Shown: in pieces, positions 1 to 5,907 of the stretch
How the letters are laid out: each line of letters starts with the position of its first letter
How positions within the stretch are numbered: the stretch's first letter is position 1
DNA from: an uncultured Lachnospiraceae bacterium
Lineage (GTDB): Bacteria; Bacillota; Clostridia; Lachnospirales; Anaerotignaceae
Assembly (NCBI GenBank): GCA_944384285.1
Contig: CALWSX010000103.1
Location: forward strand, 1 to 6,487
DNA: 6,487 bases
Direction of reading: 5' to 3'
Position numbers and translations under genes: made by a program
The notes under the pieces: generated by a model
Database searches by the model: none
What the model was told of the DNA's origin: nothing
Seen by the model: only the letters and a program-made list of their open reading frames with translations

Positions 1-2607
1 ATAAGGTCTTCCTGCAAGAACAATACCCTGCATATTATGTTGTTCTATGTATTTAAGAGTTTCTTCCCCTTTTTTCTTTATATCTTCTCTGAAAGAACCC
101 CATTCTTCCCAACCTGCATCTACTGCATTTTTAATTTCTGATTTAGAAATGTTATATCCTTCAAAAACTTGATAAAGACTTTTTACAAGTTTTTTCTTAT
201 CATCAAGATTTAAAAATGGATTTAAGAAAGTAATATTTTTTTCTTTTAAAGTTTCAACATTATTTTTAATGTTTTCTGAATAAGATGCAACAATAGGACA
301 GTTATAATGGTTATCTGAATTAGGTACATCTTTTCTTTCAAATGGAACAGAAGGATAGAATATTAATTTTACGCCTTTTTCAATTAAGTCCATTATATGC
401 CCGTGTGAAATTTTTGCAGGATAACAAACCGATTCACTAGGAATAGATTCAATACCTTTTTCATATATAGCTTTGCTTGACTCAGATGAAATTATAACTC
501 TGAAGCCAAGTTTTGTGAAAAATGTAAACCAAAACGGATATTCATCGTACATATTTAAAACACGAGGAATACCAATTTCTCCACGTGTAGCTTTTTCAGG
601 CTCTAATGGTGTGTAAGAAAAGAGCTTTTTATATTTATAATCATAAAGATTAGGAACTTCTGTTTTTTTCTTTTCTAAACCAAGAGGTTTTTCACAACGA
701 TTTCCTGTTATAAATTTTCTTTCTGAATCAAAAATATTTATAGTTAAAAGACAGTTATTTGTACATCCTTTACATCTTGTATGTTTAATATCAACAGAAA
801 GAGCATTCATTTCATCAGGAGAAACAAGAGTTGTTTGATATCCATTTGCATACTTGTCTTTTGCAATAAGTGCAGCACCAAAAGCTCCCATAATACCTGA
901 AATATTAGGTCTTACAGCTTCTCTTTTTGAAATTTTTTCAAAACTTCTTAAAACTGCGTTATTATAAAATGTACCACCCTGTACAACAATACTTTTTCCT
1001 AAAGCTTCCGGGTTTGAAATTTTTATAACTTTATAAAGAGCATTTTTAATAACAGAATATGCAAGTCCGGCTGAAATATCAGAAACCTGGGCGCCCTCTT
1101 TTTGAGCCTGTTTTACTCTTGAATTCATAAACACAGTACATCTTGAACCTAAGTCGATAGGATTTTTAGCAAACACAGCAATTTCTGCAAAATCTTCTGT
1201 TTCGTAATTTAAGCTTTTTGAAAATGTTTCTATGAAAGAACCACAGCCTGAAGAACATGCTTCGTTAAGTAAAACAGAATCTATAATTCCGTTTTTAATA
1301 CGAATACATTTCATATCCTGGCCGCCAATATCAAGTATAAAGTCAACATCAGGCTTAAAGAAGCTTGCAGCTTTATAATGTGCTACAGTTTCTATATATC
1401 CAAGGTCAATTTTATAAGCGGCTTTTATAAGACCTTCTCCGTAGCCTGTACAGCATGAGTTACGTATTTTTATGTCTTTTCCTTCTATTTTTGAGAAAAG
1501 CTCATTTAAAGCTGATTTAACAACATTTAAAGGATTTCCTTCGTTGCCTTTGTAGAATGAATAAAGAAGTTCTCCGTTTTCTCCTACAAGAGCAACTTTT
1601 GTTGTTGTACTTCCGGCATCAATTCCTAAAAAGGCATTTCCTACATAGTCGTCAACACTTACTTCTTTTACCTTATCTCTATTATGGCGTTCTAAGAATT
1701 CTTTGTATTCTTCTTCATCATTAAAAAGAGGTTCCAAGCGTTTAACTTCAGTTTTTAATGAAGTTGTTGTATCAATTCTATGAAGTAAAGTTTCAAAATC
1801 TATTGTTTCATTATCATCTGTGTTTGAGATAGATGTTCCGTATGCGGCAAAAAGATGTCCGTTTTCAGGTATCAAAGCTGTTTCATCAGTTAAATTAAGT
1901 GTCTTGATAAATCTGTCTCTAAGCATTGATAAGAAATAAAGAGGTCCACCTAAAAATGCAACATGACCTCTGATAGGTTTTCCGCATGCAAGACCACTAA
2001 TAGTCTGATTTACAACAGCTTGAAAAATAGATGCAGCCAGGTCAGATTTTTTAGCACCTTCATTAATAAGAGGCTGAATATCTGTTTTGGCAAAAACACC
2101 ACATCTTGATGCAATAGGATAAATTACAGAATAGTCTTTTGCAAGTTCATTAAGACCTGAGGCATCTGTTTGTAATAATGTTGCCATCTGGTCAATAAAA
2201 GAACCTGTACCTCCGGCACAAATACCATTCATTCTCTGTTCAATTCCTGATGAATCAAAATAAATGATTTTGGCATCTTCTCCACCAAGCTCAATAGCAA
2301 CGTCTGTTTTTGGAAGAACTTCTTTTATTGCAAAAGAAGTTGCAACAACTTCCTGAATAAAAGAAACTCCAAGTGTATCTGCAACAGAAACTCCTCCAGA
2401 GCCTGTAATCATTGCAGAAAATTTAATTTCGCCCAAGTTTTTATGAGCTGTTTCAAGTATGTCTTTTAATGTATTTTTTATTTCAGAAAAATGTCTTCTG
2501 TAATCAGAAAATACTATTTTCTTTTCTAAGTCAGTTACTACTACTTTTATTGTAGTAGAGCCAATATCAATTCCAATTTTATATTTATTATTCATTGAAG
2601 CGTTCAC
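1..2607 (-). CDS. Giant acyl-CoA dehydratase activase-like protein: two fused activase domains plus DUF2229-type region (3' end cut by window edge)
   Basis: This is an ATP-dependent iron-sulfur electron-transfer protein of the 2-hydroxyglutaryl-CoA dehydratase activase (HgdC/BadF/BadG) superfamily. I translated 869 residues; the frame is still open at base 1. Domain 1 (about 10-258) shows GIDIGSTT at 12-19, GGEDAK at 108-113, C130 in ICAGGTGSF and C169 in SRC. Domain 2 (about 327-585) repeats the plan: GIDAGSTT at 328-335, GGQDMK at 428-433, C451 and C490. In both, the cysteines are 39 residues apart, as recalled for HgdC (Cys127/Cys166), whose homodimer shares one [4Fe-4S] cluster; the fusion could therefore build the cluster within one chain. 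Region 3 (about 605 onward) carries C612-x2-C615-x3-C619, C638, C728 and C770 and ends at GIVLAGRPY, typical of the DUF2229/COG3580 part. Family members run to about 1,400 residues, so roughly 500 are missing. The family is clear; the substrate is unknown. It is probably cotranscribed with the DUF951 gene. Confidence 0.9.
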   Translation of the reverse strand, partial: MNASMNNKYKIGIDIGSTTIKVVVTDLEKKIVFSDYRRHFSEIKNTLKDILETAHKNLGEIKFSAMITGSGGVSVADTLGVSFIQEVVATSFAIKEVLPKTDVAIELGGEDAKIIYFDSSGIEQRMNGICAGGTGSFIDQMATLLQTDASGLNELAKDYSVIYPIASRCGVFAKTDIQPLINEGAKKSDLAASIFQAVVNQTISGLACGKPIRGHVAFLGGPLYFLSMLRDRFIKTLNLTDETALIPENGHLFAAYGTSISNTDDNETIDFETLLHRIDTTTSLKTEVKRLEPLFNDEEEYKEFLERHNRDKVKEVSVDDYVGNAFLGIDAGSTTTKVALVGENGELLYSFYKGNEGNPLNVVKSALNELFSKIEGKDIKIRNSCCTGYGEGLIKAAYKIDLGYIETVAHYKAASFFKPDVDFILDIGGQDMKCIRIKNGIIDSVLLNEACSSGCGSFIETFSKSLNYETEDFAEIAVFAKNPIDLGSRCTVFMNSRVKQAQKEGAQVSDISAGLAYSVIKNALYKVIKISNPEALGKSIVVQGGTFYNNAVLRSFEKISKREAVRPNISGIMGAFGAALIAKDKYANGYQTTLVSPDEMNALSVDIKHTRCKGCTNNCLLTINIFDSERKFITGNRCEKPLGLEKKKTEVPNLYDYKYKKLFSYTPLEPEKATRGEIGIPRVLNMYDEYPFWFTFFTKLGFRVIISSESSKAIYEKGIESIPSESVCYPAKISHGHIMDLIEKGVKLIFYPSVPFERKDVPNSDNHYNCPIVASYSENIKNNVETLKEKNITFLNPFLNLDDKKKLVKSLYQVFEGYNISKSEIKNAVDAGWEEWGSFREDIKKKGEETLKYIEQHNMQGIVLAGRPY

Positions 2608-2613
2608 TTTTTT

Positions 2614-2619
2614 CTCCTT
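2614..2619 (-). promoter_or_regulatory. Ribosome binding site that sets a GTG start for the activase-like gene
   Basis: AAGGAG on the minus strand lies six bases before GTG at 2607. Two in-frame ATGs compete. The one at 2595 is 18 bases from this site, which is too far. The one at 2640 would add eleven residues (MTDLCYGKEKK), has no good Shine-Dalgarno in front, and would place AAGGAG inside the coding region. GTG at 2607 is preferred. Confidence 0.75.
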
Positions 2620-2621
2620 AC

Positions 2622-2668
2622 CATAACATAAGTCGGTCATTTTAGTGAGGTTCCGTTTTTTTGTTATG
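2622..2668 (-). repeat. Inverted repeat in the DUF951-activase gap
   Basis: The arms are 7 bp (CATAACA at 2622-2628, TGTTATG at 2662-2668), with a smaller CGG/CCG pairing inside (2634-2636 with 2653-2655). In the minus-strand transcript the 3' arm ends about two bases before AAGGAG. No U-run follows in the direction of transcription, so it is not a terminator. It could modulate translation or RNA processing between the two genes, or be chance in A/T-rich DNA. Confidence 0.4.
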
Positions 2669-2677
2669 TTTAAATTT

Positions 2678-2911
2678 TTATTTTTTTAAATCAGATACAT
2701 CTGTAACATCTGGGTTAGATGGGTTAGATGTATTTGATGATATGATTTTTTTTACACCTTTTTCAAATTTTACTCTTGAGATCATAACTAGATGACCACA
2801 GGTTGTACATTTAATTCTAAAATCCATTCCCGTTCTGAGTATCTCCCAAGTGTTTCCACCGCAAGGATGATTTTTTTTCATCATTACTATATCTCCGACA
2901 GAAAATTGCAA
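2678..2911 (-). CDS. DUF951 family small protein, TTG start
   Basis: This is a 77-residue soluble protein of the DUF951 family, common in Bacillota and of unknown function. Diagnostic features are VGDIV at 5-9, HPCGG at 15-19 followed by N20 and WEI at 22-24, the GMDFRIKC stretch ending at C35, C38-G-H40, and the basic end KFEKGVKKI. C17, C35 and C38 with H15 or H40 could bind a metal such as zinc; that is inference. The last ~20 residues form a polar tail with a duplicated SNP unit. The start is TTG at 2911, eight bases after AAAGGAG. A longer reading from TTG at 2935 would begin at the -10 promoter element and is unlikely. DUF951 genes often sit near ribosome- or chromosome-maintenance genes (general recollection), so linkage to a giant activase is notable. 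The activase gene follows 70 bases downstream on the same strand, without an intervening terminator. Confidence 0.85.
   Translation of the reverse strand: MQFSVGDIVMMKKNHPCGGNTWEILRTGMDFRIKCTTCGHLVMISRVKFEKGVKKIISSNTSNPSNPDVTDVSDLKK
2712..2729. repeat. Tandem 9-bp duplication inside the DUF951 gene tail
   Basis: GGGTTAGAT occurs twice head to tail (plus strand). Read on the minus strand it encodes the SNP-SNP of the C-terminal tail. The unit is a multiple of three, so gain or loss by slippage keeps the frame. It lies outside the conserved domain. Confidence 0.8.
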
Positions 2912-2919
2912 AATACCAA

Positions 2920-2926
2920 CTCCTTT
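2920..2926 (-). promoter_or_regulatory. Ribosome binding site of the DUF951 gene
   Basis: AAAGGAG on the minus strand, with eight bases to TTG at 2911. No ATG or GTG lies at a suitable distance in frame, so this site decides the TTG start. Spacing from the upstream -10 element implies a very short 5' leader of around 18 bases. Confidence 0.8.
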
Positions 2927-2935
2927 TAGAAACAA

Positions 2936-2964
2936 ATTATACCAAATTAAATATTTTTTTACAG
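2936..2964 (-). promoter_or_regulatory. Extended -10 promoter for the DUF951-activase operon
   Basis: A perfect TATAAT (minus strand, 2941 to 2936) is preceded by TGG, making an extended -10 (TGnTATAAT). At 17-bp spacing the -35 region is CTGTAA (2964 to 2959), a poor match to TTGACA, which fits extended -10 promoters that depend less on -35. Transcription would start near 2929, just ahead of the ribosome binding site. Confidence 0.7.
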
Positions 2965-3033
2965 TAAATAATATACAATAAAAAATGTTAAAATTGTTAA
3001 AAAGTTTTTTGAAATAAATGTGTATTGTAAATA

Positions 3034-3153
3034 TAAGTTACAAAAAATAAATATAACTTAAAAATCTACTTTATAAATATATCCATAACTTAATATATTA
3101 TATTATTTTTCGACAAGTAATTCAATAGTAAAAGTTTTGAAACTTAATATATT
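3034..3153. repeat. Cluster of TAACTTA-type repeats in the divergent spacer
   Basis: TAAGTTA at 3034-3040 and TAACTTA at 3054-3060 form an inverted pair. TAACTTA recurs at 3086-3092. A 13-bp direct repeat AACTTAATATATT is present at 3087-3099 and 3141-3153, start to start 54 bp. Another TAAGTTA lies at 3446-3452, just past the nagB -10 element. They could be regulator sites or chance in A/T-rich sequence. Confidence 0.4.
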
Positions 3154-3292
3154 GATTTGTTTAAAATTAAACTATTTGCTATATTATTATAATATATTTT
3201 TTTGTTTTATTAATTATTTTATATATAATAAGTATATAAAAAAATATTTTTTATTATAAAAATTTTTTTGTTATAAAAAATATAGTTTTTTG

Positions 3293-3309
3293 CATAAATA
3301 TCATTTATG
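3293..3309. repeat. Palindrome CATAAAT-atc-ATTTATG upstream of nagB
   Basis: Perfect 7-bp arms lie around a 3-base centre, about 100 bp upstream of the nagB -35 element. It shares the core CATAAA...TTTATG with the longer palindrome at 3352-3371, so the two may be bound by the same regulator. Functional status is inference. Confidence 0.45.
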
Positions 3310-3351
3310 ACATATATATTAATATATAATACCTTTTTCTTTGTGATAATT

Positions 3352-3371
3352 TTACATAAAAATTTATGTAA
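3352..3371. repeat. Palindrome with 9-bp arms upstream of the nagB promoter
   Basis: TTACATAAA (3352-3360), a two-base AA centre, then TTTATGTAA (3363-3371): perfect 9-bp arms. It ends 38 bp before the TTGACA of the nagB promoter, a reasonable position for an activator or upstream operator. The symmetry and length suit a dimeric helix-turn-helix protein. It does not match a catabolite-response (cre) consensus. Confidence 0.5.
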
Positions 3372-3409
3372 TAATATAAATTTTTTGCTAAAATGTTGGT
3401 AAAAAAATA

Positions 3410-3438
3410 TTGACATCGGTTTTTTTTGCCTATATACT
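3410..3438 (+). promoter_or_regulatory. Sigma-A type promoter of nagB
   Basis: TTGACA at 3410-3415, a 17-bp spacer, then TATACT at 3433-3438: a near-consensus vegetative promoter. The predicted transcription start is around 3445, giving an approximately 80-nt 5' leader before nagB at 3528. Confidence 0.85.
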
Positions 3439-3468
3439 TAAAAAATAAGTTAGACCTTTATTTTAAGT
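3436..3468. promoter_or_regulatory. Inverted repeat over the nagB -10/+1 region, candidate operator
   Basis: ACTTAAAA (3436-3443) is matched by TTTTAAGT (3461-3468). Within it a shorter symmetric pair, ACTTA (3436-3440) and TAAGT (3446-3450), overlaps the end of the -10 element. A repressor bound here would block transcription start. The segment TAGACC between the arms resembles half of the GntR-family NagR/DasR site, but no full site is present, so the identity of any regulator is open. Confidence 0.4.
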
Positions 3469-3527
3469 AAATTATACATATTTTGGGTTTAAGTTTATAA
3501 ATTTTAAAAAAATCGGAGGTAATTATT

Positions 3528-4283
3528 ATGAGGATTTATGAAACAAAAGATTATGACAGTCTTAGCAGAAAAGCAGCAAATATCATTGCAGCAAAGGTAA
3601 TTTCAAATCCTGAGTGTGTTCTTGGCCTTGCTACAGGTTCAACTCCTATTGGAACATATAAGAGATTAGTTGAAATGTACAATGATGGTGACTTATCTTT
3701 CAAAAATGTTAAATCTGTAAATCTTGACGAATATAAATCTCTTTCCCCGGAACACGATCAAAGCTATCGTTATTTTATGCAGACAAATTTATTTAATCAT
3801 GTAGATATAAAACCAGAAAATACAAATGTACCTAATGGACTTGCAGAAAACGCTGAAGAAGAATGCAAACGTTATAACGATGTAATTAAAAGTATGGGCG
3901 GTGTTGATATTCAGCTTCTTGGACTTGGACATAATGGACATATAGGCTTTAATGAACCTGCTGATTATTTCCCACTTGATACACATCTTGTTGATTTAAC
4001 AGAAAGCACAATTAAAGCAAACAAAAGATTTTTTGCATCAGAAGACGAAGTTCCACGTCAGGCTTTCACAATGGGTATTCGTACAATTATGCAGGCAAAA
4101 TCTATTTTAGTTATTGCAAGCGGAAAAGATAAAGCTGAAATTGTTTGTAAAGCATTTTCAGGTCCTGTAACACCAAATGTACCAGCATCTATTTTACAGC
4201 TTCATCCAGACGTAACTCTTGTTTGTGATAAAGAAGCTATGTCTCTTCTTAAAGAAACAGGTGTTGAAATAATTTCATTATAA
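3528..4283 (+). CDS. nagB: Glucosamine-6-phosphate deaminase
   Basis: Cytoplasmic enzyme converting glucosamine 6-phosphate and water to fructose 6-phosphate and ammonia, the last step by which N-acetylglucosamine and glucosamine enter glycolysis. The 251-residue length is normal for the NagB family. Visible motifs are the phosphate-binding loop ATGSTP (35-40), the enolisation base D67 in NLDEY (65-69), and GHNGHIGFNEP (134-144) holding H138 and E143 of ring opening. N136 occupies the place of Asp141 in E. coli NagB, the Bacillus-type variant. The ATG is preceded by GGAGG at 3515-3519 with eight-base spacing, so the start is secure. A near-consensus promoter lies upstream and a strong terminator downstream, so it is probably monocistronic. 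No nagA, nagR or sugar transporter is in the window, so induction by amino sugars cannot be shown here. Confidence 0.96.
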   Translation: MRIYETKDYDSLSRKAANIIAAKVISNPECVLGLATGSTPIGTYKRLVEMYNDGDLSFKNVKSVNLDEYKSLSPEHDQSYRYFMQTNLFNHVDIKPENTNVPNGLAENAEEECKRYNDVIKSMGGVDIQLLGLGHNGHIGFNEPADYFPLDTHLVDLTESTIKANKRFFASEDEVPRQAFTMGIRTIMQAKSILVIASGKDKAEIVCKAFSGPVTPNVPASILQLHPDVTLVCDKEAMSLLKETGVEIISL

Positions 4284-4297
4284 TTTAATAATTTATA

Positions 4298-4332
4298 AAA
4301 AAAGTGCAGAAATATTATTTCTGCACTTTTTT
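4298..4332. terminator. Bidirectional intrinsic terminator between nagB and the MATE gene
   Basis: The stem is 16 bp (4298-4313 with 4317-4332), with GTGCAG/CTGCAC at its core, a three-base loop, and outer A:T pairs that give a U-run in either direction. It begins 15 bases after the nagB stop and ends 21 bases before the stop of the convergent MATE gene, so it should serve both transcripts. Confidence 0.9.
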
Positions 4333-4353
4333 ATTTTAATCCAAACTATAAAA

Positions 4354-5694
4354 TTATTCTTTTAGATTTTCTTTTGAAGTTGCTTTTTTGTAAATAAAAT
4401 ATGAAATAATGGCAGTAAAAAATTCTGCAACCCAAAAAGCATGCCATACTCCTATAGCTCCAAATAAAATATTAAATATAAATGCAACTGGAACTATTAT
4501 AATAGTATATCTAAATAAAGATATTAATAAAGAAGGTAATCCCATACCTAAGCCTTCCAATGCACCTGATGAAATAACAGAAATGCTTGAAATGATAAAT
4601 CCTATACTTATTATCTGTAAAGCTTTGGAACCAATTAAAATAGTTTCTTTATTTGTAGTAAATAAACCTATAAGTTCAGATGGTATAACCCAACATAATA
4701 CAGTTCCCAAAAGCATTATAAGAATAGATAAGTAAAGTGCTGTTCTATATATATTTTTAACTCTTAAGTGTTCCCCTGCTCCATAATTATATCCAATTAA
4801 TGGTCTTATACCTTGTACAATTCCGTTTGTAGGTAAATAGAGAAATGTTTGTAATTTATAATATATTCCCAAAACTACAACATAAGCTTGAGAATATGCT
4901 GCTAATATTACATTTAATGATGACACTAATAATGAAGGCAATGCTAAATTTAAAGTTACGGGAATTCCTATAAAATATAATTTTTTATCAATTTTGCTTT
5001 TATACAAATATTTTTTTGAAACTTTTACATGTATTGGCTTAAAAATATAAATAGCAATATAAATTATAAGACTAATTGTCTGCCCTATTCCTGTTGCTAA
5101 TGCTGCACCTTCAATGCCCATTTTAGGAAAAATACCTATACCAAATATTAAAATAGGGTCTAAAATAATGTTTGCAATACACCCTGAAAGCATACTGAGC
5201 ATTGTTAATTTCATTTTACCTACAGCCTGAAATATTTTTTCAAAAGTCATTCCTAAAGAAATAATAACAGCAAAACTAAATGCAATACGTGAATATTTTA
5301 AACCTAAATCAATAACGTTTTGATTATCGGTGAAGAAATTAAGAAAAAGCGGCGAAATTAATATACATAATAAAGTTAATATAATTCCATGAATTGTATT
5401 TAAAAATATTCCCTGGGTTGCAATTATATTAGCTTTTGTATTTTGTTTTGCACCTAAATGATATGAAATAACAGCATTTACACCTATTGAAAAACCTATT
5501 GTAACTGCATTTATAAAGTTTTGGATTGGAAAGATAAGAGACAATGCCGTCATAGCATCTTCACTTATTTTTGCAACAAAATAGCTGTCTATTATATTAT
5601 ATAATGACGTTACCATCATAGATAATACCATAGGTAATGACATAGACAATACCAATGGCAATACAGGTCTTTTTTTCATAAAAGTTTGATCCAT
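4354..5694 (-). CDS. MATE family efflux transporter
   Basis: Inner-membrane multidrug/cation antiporter of the MATE family that uses an H+ or Na+ gradient to export organic cations or drugs. It has 446 residues, standard for MATE, and is hydrophobic throughout, consistent with twelve helices in two similar halves. The N-terminus has KKRPVLPLVLSMSLPMVLS and then LYNIIDSYFV, with the conserved helix-1 Asp at residue 36. The N-half contains SGCIANIILDPILIFGIG; the C-half has the signature GYNYGAGEHLRVKN. It looks closest to MepA/DinF-like bacterial members; the substrate cannot be read from sequence. The start is ATG at 5694, six bases after GGGGTG (5701-5706). The frame stays open upstream to an ATG at 5793, but those 33 codons run through a terminator hairpin and lack a ribosome binding site, so they are leader rather than protein. 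It has its own promoter. Confidence 0.92.
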   Translation of the reverse strand: MDQTFMKKRPVLPLVLSMSLPMVLSMMVTSLYNIIDSYFVAKISEDAMTALSLIFPIQNFINAVTIGFSIGVNAVISYHLGAKQNTKANIIATQGIFLNTIHGIILTLLCILISPLFLNFFTDNQNVIDLGLKYSRIAFSFAVIISLGMTFEKIFQAVGKMKLTMLSMLSGCIANIILDPILIFGIGIFPKMGIEGAALATGIGQTISLIIYIAIYIFKPIHVKVSKKYLYKSKIDKKLYFIGIPVTLNLALPSLLVSSLNVILAAYSQAYVVVLGIYYKLQTFLYLPTNGIVQGIRPLIGYNYGAGEHLRVKNIYRTALYLSILIMLLGTVLCWVIPSELIGLFTTNKETILIGSKALQIISIGFIISSISVISSGALEGLGMGLPSLLISLFRYTIIIVPVAFIFNILFGAIGVWHAFWVAEFFTAIISYFIYKKATSKENLKE

Positions 5695-5720
5695 TTTTAT
5701 CACCCCAAAATATAAAAATA

Positions 5721-5763
5721 AAAAAAACCACACAATTATTGTAAAATAACAATAATCGTGTGG
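5721..5763 (-). terminator. Intrinsic terminator inside the MATE 5' leader, candidate attenuator
   Basis: In the minus-strand transcript, CCACACGATTATTGT (5763 to 5749) pairs with ACAATAATTGTGTGG (5742 to 5728): 15 bp with one G-U wobble and a six-base loop. Seven U residues follow (5727 to 5721). Only 14 bases separate the U-run from the MATE ribosome binding site. It can end transcripts coming from the MATE promoter, and also any read-through from the upstream gene. Confidence 0.8.
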
Positions 5764-5787
5764 CGAAAAACACAAAATGCCTAAAAT

Positions 5788-5811
5788 CCACATCCGTTAA
5801 TAATAAAACGG
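5788..5811 (-). promoter_or_regulatory. 5' hairpin and possible antiterminator segment of the MATE leader
   Basis: Near the 5' end of the leader, CCGTT (5811 to 5807) and AACGG (5798 to 5794) can form a 5-bp hairpin with an eight-base A/U loop. Directly after it, TGTGG (5792 to 5788) is complementary to CCACA at the start of the terminator's 5' arm. This is a possible competing structure that would prevent termination. The complementarity is short (5 bp), so the antiterminator is a hypothesis. Confidence 0.4.
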
Positions 5812-5826
5812 TTTATTCACATATAT

Positions 5827-5854
5827 AGTATAGCTAATTATATTTTAATGTCAA
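5827..5854 (-). promoter_or_regulatory. Promoter of the MATE transporter gene
   Basis: On the minus strand, TTGACA (5854 to 5849), a 16-bp spacer and TATACT (5832 to 5827) form a strong sigma-A type promoter. The predicted start is near 5820, giving a leader of about 125 nt before the ATG at 5694. The 53 bases between this promoter and the upstream gene's stop are A/T-rich and show no convincing terminator. Confidence 0.8.
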
Positions 5855-5907
5855 TATTTTTTATAATTAATATTTCAAATAAAAATCATAAAATATTTTT
5901 ATAATAT

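Larger units (their letters stand above)
2942..3409. other. Long A/T-rich divergent intergenic region, no credible gene
   Basis: About 470 bases separate the two divergent promoters. Composition is extremely A/T-rich with long A and T runs. The only sizeable open frame (minus strand, 3219-3416) encodes a low-complexity Lys/Ile/Tyr/Phe-rich string with no ribosome binding site and no family resemblance. What I can support here is a set of short repeats and palindromes, listed separately; no tRNA, riboswitch or structured RNA is recognisable. Confidence 0.7.

Noticed and set aside
2912..2935. Eight extra N-terminal residues on DUF951 from TTG at 2935
   Set aside because: The codon would sit at the -10 promoter element and upstream of the predicted transcription start; AAAGGAG points to TTG at 2911.
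3219..3416. Minus-strand 65-codon open frame in the divergent spacer
   Set aside because: The product is low-complexity Ile/Tyr/Phe/Lys from A/T-rich DNA, no ribosome binding site is present, and it overlaps the nagB -35 element and the palindromes.
3445..3527. A glmS-type or other riboswitch in the nagB leader
   Set aside because: The ~80-nt leader is A/T-rich with no recognisable conserved aptamer core, and there is no terminator hairpin in it.
3372..3527. A catabolite response element (cre) near the nagB promoter
   Set aside because: No stretch matching the TGNNANCGNNNNCA pattern could be found by eye around the promoter.
3789..3986. Minus-strand open frame inside nagB
   Set aside because: It is antisense to the well-supported nagB frame and has no features of a real gene.
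4409..4735. Plus-strand 108-codon open frame
   Set aside because: It lies wholly antisense within the MATE coding region, has no ribosome binding site or family resemblance, and is explained by the codon bias of the opposite strand.
5695..5793. 33-residue N-terminal extension of the MATE protein
   Set aside because: These codons run through the terminator hairpin, U-run and the GGGGTG ribosome binding site. The family normally starts close to the KKRP segment, so the ATG at 5694 is the start.
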